From the NCBI GenBank assembly GCA_036388295.1, contig DASVSC010000073.1, forward strand, positions 1-6,192: 6,192 bases of DNA. Direction: 5' to 3'. The position numbers and the translations under genes are program-made. Position 1 is the stretch's first letter. Each line of letters begins with the position of its first letter. The stretch comes from RYN-431 sp036388295. GTDB taxonomy: Bacteria > Planctomycetota > Phycisphaerae > Tepidisphaerales > Tepidisphaeraceae. The notes under the pieces are model-generated. The model was not told where the DNA came from. It worked only from the letters and a program-made list of their open reading frames with translations, and did no database searches. Positions 1 through 5,508 of this stretch are shown here, one piece after another.

Positions 1-794
1 AGCAGGTTCTGCGTAATCGCCGGATCGTCCGTCCGCACCACCAGCACGTCCACGACGTCGCTCAACGGGACGGACGCGGCGAGTGAACTGCTCGTCAGCG
101 ACGCACCCAATGTTTGATTCTGGGGGGCCGGCGGGACGGCAGTAAGCGAATCGTTGAATGGCAATGTTTGATCCGCCTGCGACCGCTGAACGTCGGGCCG
201 GAGTCCGGTTTGATTGCCGTACGACTGCTGCTGTTGCTGCCCGTCGGTCTCCAGCCTTGGCGATTCGTCCGCCTGCGTCCCGACCGCCGGGCCGTCCTTA
301 GAAGATTTGCCTGCCAGCTCGGGCGCGTTCGTCGTGTCGGCAGGGCCGGGCGACAACAGCGCGTCGCCGCCGGCCGCCTCACCGTCGGCGTTGCGGCCGG
401 CGGACAATAGCGCCAGTTCCGTCGGCGTCCCGCTCTGCCTCGGCAGCACCTGGTAGACCAGCATCCCCAGCCCCGCCGTCAGCAGCAGCACCGCCGCGAT
501 CGCGCTGACCTGCGGCCAGCGATTGATGCGCGACGTGGACGCGGATTCTTCGACGCCTTCGAGCAGTGAATGCCGTTCCAGGTGTGACTGCAGGGTGTCC
601 AACACCTCGGCCGGGGCTTTTTCACGGGGCAGTGCGCTGACGGCGGACTTGATCGATTTCAGTTCGGTAATCAGGCGCGCGTGGCCGGCGTTGGCTTTGA
701 GGTAGGCCTCAATCTCGGCGCGCTGGTCCGCGGGCAGCGCGCCGTCGATGTAGGCGGCCAGGCGGGCTTCGATCTGTTCCATCTCGTCGGGCAT
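1..794 (-). CDS. Membrane-anchored anti-sigma factor-like protein, partial (C-terminus beyond left edge)
   Basis: The frame is open from an ATG at 794 to the window edge, 264 codons with no stop. A GAGAG sequence about 5 nt upstream can act as ribosome binding site. Residues 5-75 look like the helical anti-sigma domain of the zf-HC2/RsiW type: an AAYIDGALPADQRAEIEAYL stretch, then a helix that would hold the sigma factor. The usual zinc ligands (His...Cys-x-x-Cys) are absent: the CPxC position reads NAGH. A single membrane span lies at about 97-117 (VSAIAAVLLLTAGLGMLVYQ). What follows is a long Ser/Ala/Pro/Gln-rich region, probably outside the cytoplasm, with a run of five Gln near 186-190. 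The last residues before the edge (VVDVLVVRTDDPAITQNLL) look folded again, so another domain may begin there. It lies 16 bp after the sigma factor gene, so the two are almost certainly co-transcribed and this protein probably sequesters that sigma factor. The role is inferred from context and domain shape. Confidence 0.75.
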   Translation of the reverse strand, partial: MPDEMEQIEARLAAYIDGALPADQRAEIEAYLKANAGHARLITELKSIKSAVSALPREKAPAEVLDTLQSHLERHSLLEGVEESASTSRINRWPQVSAIAAVLLLTAGLGMLVYQVLPRQSGTPTELALLSAGRNADGEAAGGDALLSPGPADTTNAPELAGKSSKDGPAVGTQADESPRLETDGQQQQQSYGNQTGLRPDVQRSQADQTLPFNDSLTAVPPAPQNQTLGASLTSSSLAASVPLSDVVDVLVVRTDDPAITQNL

Positions 795-810
795 CGTGTC
801 TCTCAAACCG

Positions 811-1626
811 TCATTTCTTGATCGCCGCCAGCAGCCTTTCCCGCAGGGTCAGCCGGGCCCGGAACAATTTGCTTTTGAGCGTGCCCAGCGGCACCTCCAG
901 CACGTCGGCCATCTGCTGGTAGTCCATCCCTTCGATGTCGCGCAGCACCAGCAGTGCGCGGGCTTCGGCGTCCAGTTGGCCGAGACAGGTGAGCACCTGC
1001 TGGCGTGTTTCGTGCCGCTGGGCGATCTGGTCGGGCGAGGCGTCCGGCGATACCAAACGGTCGGCCAAGCCGGTTGCCTGATCGCCCCCGCCGGGCCGGG
1101 GCGCGTCGAGGCTGAAGGTGCGGTGCCGTTGCACACGGCGCAGGTGCGTGAGCGCCAGGTTCATGCCGATGCGGAAGACCCATGTGTACCACCCGCTCTC
1201 GCCGCGAAAGCTGTCCAAGGCGGCCAAAGCTTTGACAAACGCTTCCTGCGTCAGCTCGCGGGCCTCTTCGCGGTCGCCGACCATACGCAGGATAGCGGTG
1301 TAAAGCCGGTCCTGCGTGCGCAAGGCCAGCTGCCCGAACGCGCCGCGGTCGCCGGTGCGGGCGAGGCGGAATAATTCCGTTTCGCGGGCCTTGGCCTCGT
1401 CGGCGGCGGACAACGCGTCGGCCGACGTGGAAGCCGACGCGGGGGCGGACCCGTTCTTCGCCGGCACAGGTTTAGACGCGCGTGGGGGCACAAAGTTCCT
1501 TCGCCGCGGGACGCTCGCCCGGGCCGGCCCTTCCGTTGTACCGCGGGGACCAACGGGATCAAACAAAATCATCCCTTCCCGACGCAAGCGACGTGAGCGG
1601 CTTCGTTTAGCCGCGTTGCCCGCCAA
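811..1626 (-). CDS. ECF-family RNA polymerase sigma factor (sigma-70 family)
   Basis: Directs RNA polymerase to a small set of promoters in response to a signal, here probably relayed by the downstream anti-sigma protein. Numbered from the TTG at 1626 (271 aa), region sigma2 spans about 96-165, with the core-binding helix DREEARELTQEAFVKAL and the -10 recognition segment FRGESGWYTWVFRIGMNLAL. Region sigma4 spans about 207-264, with a helix-turn-helix (MDYQQMADVLEVPLGTLKSK) for -35 recognition. There is no sigma3 region, as in ECF factors. The family usually has about 170-200 residues. Here some 80 extra N-terminal residues are basic, then Ala/Ser/Pro-rich. The start is uncertain: TTG 1626 has no clear ribosome binding site, ATG 1572 has GGAAGGG too close to it, and GTG 1491 has AAGGAA at good spacing and would shorten the extension to about 35-40 residues. 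The family call is firm, but the regulon and signal cannot be read from the sequence. Confidence 0.92.
   Translation of the reverse strand: MAGNAAKRSRSRRLRREGMILFDPVGPRGTTEGPARASVPRRRNFVPPRASKPVPAKNGSAPASASTSADALSAADEAKARETELFRLARTGDRGAFGQLALRTQDRLYTAILRMVGDREEARELTQEAFVKALAALDSFRGESGWYTWVFRIGMNLALTHLRRVQRHRTFSLDAPRPGGGDQATGLADRLVSPDASPDQIAQRHETRQQVLTCLGQLDAEARALLVLRDIEGMDYQQMADVLEVPLGTLKSKLFRARLTLRERLLAAIKK
1497..1502 (-). promoter_or_regulatory. Possible ribosome binding site for an internal GTG start of the sigma factor
   Basis: On the minus strand this reads AAGGAA and ends 5 nt before an in-frame GTG at 1491-1489 (residue 46 of the longest version). It is the best-spaced Shine-Dalgarno match among the three candidate starts, so the protein may begin here at about 226 aa. 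It could equally be chance within a coding region. Confidence 0.3.
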
Positions 1627-1641
1627 GCGATCGAAACAGAG

Positions 1642-1664
1642 GACGAAACAATGAGCAATTGGTT
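1642..1664 (-). promoter_or_regulatory. Candidate ECF-type promoter for the sigma/anti-sigma operon
   Basis: Read on the minus strand, AACC (1664-1661) is followed after 15 nt by CGTC (1645-1642). This resembles the AAC ... CGTC core of promoters used by many ECF sigma factors, which commonly transcribe their own genes. Transcription would start near 1635, just ahead of the operon. Short cores like these arise often by chance, so this is a pointer only. Confidence 0.2.
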
Positions 1665-1688
1665 GATCTGGAACGCCCTGCCGTCCCG

Positions 1689-1694
1689 TAGAAT
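1689..1694 (+). promoter_or_regulatory. Candidate -10 box for the MsrA-like gene
   Basis: TAGAAT differs from the consensus TATAAT by one base and ends 6 nt before the GTG at 1701, so a transcript from it would start at or next to that codon and be leaderless. The only -35-like sequence, TTGATC at 1663-1668, is 20 nt away, longer than the usual 16-18, which weakens the case. Confidence 0.22.
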
Positions 1695-1700
1695 GACGCG

Positions 1701-2384
1701 GTGCGATACCGTCGAACCACTGCTGTCGCCGCTGCCGGTTTGGCCTTGGTTACTGGTGCGTTCGTTTGGGCCTGGTCCGACCCGGTGCCGGCCATTCGTG
1801 ACGAATTACGCGCCGCGGCGTCAGATCCCACGAATCACGAGCCGTACGCGGACCTGGTGCGGGCCGAGCTGGGAGCGGCGGACCGGCTGCAGACCGTCAC
1901 CTTCTCCATGCCCTGCTTCTGGGCCGGCGAATCCCATTTCGGCGGCCTGGAGGGCGTTTACCGCACCACGCCGGGCACGCAGGCTGGCAAGGAAGTGGTA
2001 CGTGTCGCGTTCGACCCGCGCGTGACGAGCTACGACGACCTGCTGGCCGCCCCACCCGACCCGGCCGCCAAAGGGCGCGGCTGCCGGTACGACCCGGACA
2101 AGACCGCCCCCGAGCGCAAAGACCCGGCGTTCGTCCCCGACGATTTGGAAAAGTGGTCCCTGCGCCAGACCGACGGCTTGAAGTGCGTGCCGATGACGCC
2201 CGCGCAGGCCGCCCGGGTCAATGCCCTGTTCCACGCCGGCCGCCCGGTCGAGCCGTGGCTGTCGCCGACGCAAAACAAGCTGCTGGCGAAGGTTCGTAAG
2301 AATCCGAATGCTGACTGGACCGAGTACGTCGGCAACGAACGGCTGTGGGACCTGCTGCGCACGCAAGCCACGGGACGAAAATAA
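1701..2384 (+). CDS. Exported or membrane-anchored MsrA-like (peptide methionine sulfoxide reductase-related) protein
   Basis: Of 227 residues, 1-25 are a basic start (RYRR) plus a hydrophobic stretch, fitting a signal peptide or membrane anchor. Residues 66-115 resemble MsrA: PCFW with Cys72 where MsrA has its catalytic GCFW cysteine, then GVYRTT, then GKEVVRVAFDP, where Glu98 matches the glutamate of MsrA's TGHAE motif. About 17 residues that lie between these motifs in E. coli MsrA, including the NPxY loop, are missing. Further on, DDLEKWSLRQTDGLKC aligns loosely with the MsrA tail that ends in a resolving cysteine, making Cys162 the candidate partner. Cys128 is an extra cysteine. Residues 163-190 (PMTPAQAARVNA, then LSPTQ) form a tail I cannot assign. 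A thiol-based redox role outside the cytoplasm is inferred, and true MsrA activity is doubtful. The gene diverges from the sigma factor. The GTG start lacks a Shine-Dalgarno sequence and follows an in-frame stop at 1689. Confidence 0.75.
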   Translation: MRYRRTTAVAAAGLALVTGAFVWAWSDPVPAIRDELRAAASDPTNHEPYADLVRAELGAADRLQTVTFSMPCFWAGESHFGGLEGVYRTTPGTQAGKEVVRVAFDPRVTSYDDLLAAPPDPAAKGRGCRYDPDKTAPERKDPAFVPDDLEKWSLRQTDGLKCVPMTPAQAARVNALFHAGRPVEPWLSPTQNKLLAKVRKNPNADWTEYVGNERLWDLLRTQATGRK

Positions 2385-2390
2385 GATTGC

Positions 2391-2630
2391 ACCACGGAGA
2401 CACGGAGAAAAAGACGAGGGAAAGAGTCGGATTCAGATCCGTCTAACGGATGAAGTGACGTTTGACGCCACGTCGCAAGCCGTGAATTGCGGATGCGAAT
2501 CGGCTTGTCCCTTCAGGAGAATCCACGGCTCCTGCCCTGACGAAGGGCATTTTACTTCGTAGAACACGAACGACCACGCTACGTACGAACCCCATTTCCC
2601 AACCGCTTCTTTTCTCCGTGCCTCCGTGGT
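2391..2630. repeat. 240-bp element with 21-bp terminal inverted repeats (ACCACGGAGRCACGGAG type)
   Basis: The left end at 2391-2411 (accacggagacacggagaaa, plus one a) matches the reverse complement of 2610-2630 with one mismatch (A versus G at position 10). The left arm begins 6 bp after the MsrA-like stop codon. The interior holds no convincing gene but several short hairpins: 2437-2451 (ATCCGT/ACGGAT), 2457-2474 (GACGT/ACGTC), 2514-2534 (CAGGAG/CTCCTG) and 2533-2549 (TGCCCT/AGGGCA). From memory, ends of this type recur in planctomycete and related genomes, often beside small mobile-looking genes; I could not verify that here. It may be a non-autonomous MITE-like element, a dispersed repeat carrying a structured RNA, or a transcription end shared by both strands. 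No target-site duplication is obvious. Confidence 0.6.
2514..2554 (+). other. Two overlapping, mutually exclusive hairpins inside the repeat element; the second is terminator-like
   Basis: CAGGAG (2514-2519) pairs with CTCCTG (2529-2534), and TGCCCT (2533-2538) pairs with AGGGCA (2544-2549) across a 5-nt loop, followed by TTTTA. The two stems share bases 2533-2534, so only one can form fully at a time. The second could be a weak intrinsic terminator for the MsrA-like gene. The stems are only 6 bp and could be chance. Confidence 0.25.
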
Positions 2631-2701
2631 CAGCTTCCTTCCCAATGACTTCGCGTCACCGCGGCTGACCACGATTTTTCTTCCCATGCCGACATCGGGG
2701 C

Positions 2702-2710
2702 TGCTAGACT
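2702..2710 (+). promoter_or_regulatory. Candidate extended -10 promoter for the aldehyde dehydrogenase gene
   Basis: TGCTAGACT is an extended -10 (TGn) followed by TAGACT, four of six bases matching TATAAT. Transcription would start near 2717, giving a leader of about 45 nt before the ATG. No good -35 box stands 17 nt upstream, which extended -10 promoters tolerate. Confidence 0.3.
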
Positions 2711-2752
2711 CCGCTTTGCGCCTGCGGCGATCCGCCGCACCGCACTTTCTTC

Positions 2753-2757
2753 GGAGG
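2753..2757 (+). promoter_or_regulatory. Ribosome binding site of the aldehyde dehydrogenase gene
   Basis: GGAGG stands 5 nt before the ATG at 2763. It is the strongest Shine-Dalgarno site in the window and fixes the start of the gene. Confidence 0.8.
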
Positions 2758-2762
2758 CTCTT

Positions 2763-4262
2763 ATGTCCGTGGCAACCTATTCACTGCTCCGTCCGGTCCA
2801 GAACTTCATCGACACGCCCCGCAAAATGTTGATCGACGGCCAATGGCAGGCCGCCCAGAGTGGCAAGACATTCGAAACCCTCAACCCCGCCACCGGCGAA
2901 GTCCTGGCCACCGTCGCCGAGGGGGACAAGGCCGACATTGATCTGGCCGTGAAAGCCGCCCGCCGCGCTTTTGAAAGCGGTGCCTGGCCCAAAATGACGG
3001 CGATGGCCCGCGGCAAGCTGTTGTGGAAACTGGCCGATTTGCTCGAAGCTCACGCCGACGAGTTCGCCCAGTTGGAAAGTCTCGACAACGGCAAGCCGCA
3101 GGCCGTCGCGCGGGCCGCCGACGTGCCGCTGGCGGCCGACTTGTTTCGCTACATGGGCGGCTGGACGAACAAGATGGACAGCAGCGTGCTCGACCTGAGC
3201 GTGCCGTACATGCCGGGCGCGCAGTTCCACGCCTACACCAAGCGCGAGCCCGTCGGCGTCGTCGGCCAGATCATCCCGTGGAACTTCCCGCTGCTGATGG
3301 CCGCCTGGAAACTCGGCCCCGCATTGGCCGTCGGTTGCACGGTCGTAATGAAGCCGGCAGAGCAAACGCCGCTGACGTGTCTGCGCCTCGGCGAACTCTT
3401 CGAAGAAGCCGGCTTCCCGAAGGGCGTCGTCAACATCGTCCCCGGCTACGGCGAGACCGCCGGCGCTGCGCTGGCCGGGCATTACGACGTGGACAAGGTC
3501 GCCTTCACCGGGTCCACGGAAGTAGGCAAGCTGATCGTCAAGGCCGCGGCGGGCAACCTGAAGAAGGTCACGCTGGAACTCGGCGGCAAGAGCCCGAACA
3601 TCATCTTCGCCGACAGCGACGTCGACGCCGCCATCCAGGGCGCGGCCAGCGGCATCTTCTTCAACCACGGCCAGTGCTGCTGCGCCGGCTCGCGGTTGTT
3701 CGCCGAGAAGAGCGTGTTCGACCGCGTCGTGGAAGGCGTCGCCAAGGTCGCCAGCAGCATGAAGCTCGGCCATGGCCTGGACCCGCAGACGCAGATGGGG
3801 CCGCTGGTCAGCAAAGAGCAATTCGACCGCGTCAGCGGCTTCCTCGAAAGCGGCCAGCAGGAAGGGGCCAAGTTCGCCGCCGGCGGTAAGCGGCACGGCG
3901 ACAAGGGGTACTTCGTCCAACCGACCGTCCTGACGGACGTGCACGACCAGATGAAAGTCGTGCAGGAGGAAATCTTCGGCCCGGTGGTGACGGCCACGGC
4001 GTTCACGGACATCGAACAGGTCATCAAATCCGCCAACAACAGCACGTACGGCTTGGCCGCAGGCATCTGGACCAAGGACACCAGCAAAGCGCACCGCCTG
4101 GCCAGCCGCATTCGCGCCGGCACGGTGTGGGTGAACTGCTACAACGTCTTCGACGCCAGCATGCCCTTCGGCGGCTACAAACAGAGCGGCTGGGGCCGCG
4201 AGATGGGCAAGGAAGCGCTGGCGCTCTACACGGAAACCAAATCGGTCTGCCTGCAGCTTTGA
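2763..4262 (+). CDS. NAD(P)-dependent aldehyde dehydrogenase (ALDH1/2-like)
   Basis: Oxidises an aldehyde to the carboxylic acid with NAD(P)+, in the cytoplasm. The 499-residue length is normal for the family and the protein is complete. Visible motifs: IPWNFP (171-176) with oxyanion-stabilising Asn174; MKPAE (196-200) with the cofactor-binding Lys197; FTGSTEVG (248-255) at the end of the Rossmann fold; LELGGKSPN with general-base Glu272; GQCCCAGSR with nucleophile Cys306, the middle of three cysteines as in human ALDH2; EEIFGP (402-407); and PFGGYKQSGWGRE (468-480). The closest general type is the ALDH1/2, betaine-aldehyde or phenylacetaldehyde dehydrogenase group. Glu200 equals the residue that typically favours NAD+ over NADP+. 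The substrate cannot be decided from sequence, and the neighbours give no pathway. A strong ribosome binding site ahead and a strong hairpin behind suggest a single-gene transcription unit. Confidence 0.96.
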   Translation: MSVATYSLLRPVQNFIDTPRKMLIDGQWQAAQSGKTFETLNPATGEVLATVAEGDKADIDLAVKAARRAFESGAWPKMTAMARGKLLWKLADLLEAHADEFAQLESLDNGKPQAVARAADVPLAADLFRYMGGWTNKMDSSVLDLSVPYMPGAQFHAYTKREPVGVVGQIIPWNFPLLMAAWKLGPALAVGCTVVMKPAEQTPLTCLRLGELFEEAGFPKGVVNIVPGYGETAGAALAGHYDVDKVAFTGSTEVGKLIVKAAAGNLKKVTLELGGKSPNIIFADSDVDAAIQGAASGIFFNHGQCCCAGSRLFAEKSVFDRVVEGVAKVASSMKLGHGLDPQTQMGPLVSKEQFDRVSGFLESGQQEGAKFAAGGKRHGDKGYFVQPTVLTDVHDQMKVVQEEIFGPVVTATAFTDIEQVIKSANNSTYGLAAGIWTKDTSKAHRLASRIRAGTVWVNCYNVFDASMPFGGYKQSGWGREMGKEALALYTETKSVCLQL

Positions 4263-4281
4263 AATCCGCTTTCCCCGACAT

Positions 4282-4326
4282 AACGACAAGGGCGTCGCGG
4301 CACAGGTCGCGACGCCCTTGATCGTT
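4282..4326 (+). terminator. Strong hairpin after the aldehyde dehydrogenase gene, probable terminator without a U-tract
   Basis: CAAGGGCGTCGCG (4287-4299) pairs perfectly with CGCGACGCCCTTG (4308-4320) around an 8-nt loop. Skipping one bulged A at 4321, AACGA (4282-4286) also pairs with TCGTT (4322-4326), giving 18 pairs. It starts 20 bp after the stop codon. The stretch after it is G-rich with no run of T, so it is not a classical intrinsic terminator. It may still end transcription in a GC-rich genome, or protect the 3' end of the mRNA. Confidence 0.7.
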
Positions 4327-4383
4327 GGGGCGGGCGCTGGCGTCGGATTTTCCTGACGCCGTTCACCGTTTTTCCTCCGCGGC

Positions 4384-5496
4384 ATGTTTCCCACGCCGGT
4401 GATAACGTTGGGCATGAAACCGATCGACCGCGACTTCTTCTACGAAATGCTCCACACGCCGTCACCGACCGGCGGCGAGCAGGCGTTGCAGCGGAAGATT
4501 CACGACCACTACCGTGACATCGCCGACGAAGTCCGCCCGGACGTGCACGGCAACCTGTTCCTGACGCTCAATCCCGGCCGCCCGAAAAAGGTGATGCTGG
4601 CGGGCCATTGCGACCAGATCGCCTTCATGGTCAAGCACGTCTCCAAGGACGGCTATCTGTTCCTCGACACCCTCGGCGGCGCCGATTACGGCGTCGTGCT
4701 CGGCGAGCACCTGCTGATCCACACCAAGTCCGGCCCGCTCGAAGGCGTGGTGGGACGCAAGCCCAAGCACGCGCAGACGAGCGAGGAGACCAAGCAGATC
4801 CCGCCGTCGCATAAAATCTGGGTCGACATCGGAGCGCGCGACGACGGACAGGTTTTTGAGCGCGTCCGTGTGGGCGATTACATCACCTTCAAGCCGCGCG
4901 TCCTCGAATTGCAGAACGACTTCATCGCGTCGCCAGCCATGGATAACAAGGCCGGCCTGTTCATCTGCCTGGAGACGCTGCGGCGGTGCCGCGAGCGCAA
5001 GTGTGACGTGACGCTGAGCGTGGTCAGCACAGTGCAGGAAGAAATCGGCTCGCGCGGGGCCGCATCTGCCACGAGCCAACTATCGCCGGACGTCGGCATC
5101 GCGATGGACACGATTCCCGCCACCGACGACCCCGGCTATGACTTGCCGGTCGAGCAGACGGTGCCGTGCAAACTGGGCTCCGGCCCGACCATTTCAACCG
5201 GACCGAACACGAATCCGGTCGTCGGCCAGATGCTGGTCGCGGCGGCCGACAAGTTGAAGGTGGCCTGGCAGCCGGACCCGTCGGGCAAGACCGCGCCGAA
5301 CGATTCGAACATGATGCAGATCGGCGACAGCGGCGTAGCCACGGCGTCTGTCGGGTTGCCGCTGCGCAATATGCACACGCAGGTCGAAATCATCTCCTGG
5401 AGCGATTTGCAGGCGTGCATCGACGTTCTGGTGGAGTTCACGTGCTCGGTTAAAAATGACACAGACTTCCGGCCGTTCTATTTCCGGCGGTCGTAG
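4384..5496 (+). CDS. M42-family metallo-aminopeptidase (glutamyl aminopeptidase / cellulase M type)
   Basis: A cytoplasmic dinuclear-metal peptidase that removes N-terminal residues from peptides; family members typically assemble into tetrahedral dodecamers (TET). With 370 residues from ATG 4384, the expected metal site is complete: His75 and Asp77 in AGHCDQIAFMV, bridging Asp187 in SPAMDNKAG, catalytic Glu219 and ligand Glu220 in VQEEIGSRGA, Asp242 in AMDT, and His331 in RNMHTQVE. The interruption of the catalytic fold by a beta-barrel domain (about 80-180) is as in other M42 enzymes. The usual HxDE motif reads HCDQ, with Gln in place of Glu. Neither ATG 4384 nor ATG 4414 has a clear ribosome binding site; 4414 (protein beginning MKPIDRDFFYEML) fits the usual M42 N-terminus better and may be the true start. 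The gene follows the aldehyde dehydrogenase hairpin, so it probably has its own promoter. Family call firm, substrate preference unknown. Confidence 0.94.
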   Translation: MFPTPVITLGMKPIDRDFFYEMLHTPSPTGGEQALQRKIHDHYRDIADEVRPDVHGNLFLTLNPGRPKKVMLAGHCDQIAFMVKHVSKDGYLFLDTLGGADYGVVLGEHLLIHTKSGPLEGVVGRKPKHAQTSEETKQIPPSHKIWVDIGARDDGQVFERVRVGDYITFKPRVLELQNDFIASPAMDNKAGLFICLETLRRCRERKCDVTLSVVSTVQEEIGSRGAASATSQLSPDVGIAMDTIPATDDPGYDLPVEQTVPCKLGSGPTISTGPNTNPVVGQMLVAAADKLKVAWQPDPSGKTAPNDSNMMQIGDSGVATASVGLPLRNMHTQVEIISWSDLQACIDVLVEFTCSVKNDTDFRPFYFRRS

Positions 5497-5508
5497 GCGG
5501 CATGGCGA

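Noticed and set aside
226..240. CTG/TTG-type trinucleotide run
   Set aside because: It is simply the codons for five glutamines in the low-complexity linker of the anti-sigma protein, too short to be a notable microsatellite.
796..1374. A 192-codon plus-strand frame opposite the sigma factor
   Set aside because: The opposite strand carries clear sigma2 and sigma4 motifs, and this frame has no recognisable features.
1651..2025. A 124-codon plus-strand frame with a good Shine-Dalgarno sequence
   Set aside because: It overlaps the MsrA-like gene in another frame and its product is Arg/Pro/Trp-rich with no recognisable motif. Only its start signal is interesting, and that is reported as a finding.
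2433..2687. An 84-codon minus-strand frame through the inverted-repeat element
   Set aside because: It reads through the right repeat arm (TTEARRKE is the translated repeat) and has no domain features, so it is a by-product of the repeat.
4021..4260. A possible programmed frameshift or second gene at the 3' end of the aldehyde dehydrogenase
   Set aside because: The ALDH frame continues unbroken through the PFGGYKQSGWGRE motif to a normal C-terminus.
2781..4415. A 544-codon open frame on the minus strand opposite the aldehyde dehydrogenase gene
   Set aside because: It mirrors a gene with complete ALDH motifs and a strong ribosome binding site. Long antisense frames are expected in GC-rich codon usage, and its protein resembles no family I know.
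5497..5508. Bidirectional terminator between the convergent peptidase and small-protein genes
   Set aside because: The 12-bp gap and its flanks give only a weak GTAG/CTAC pairing with no stable stem or T-run.
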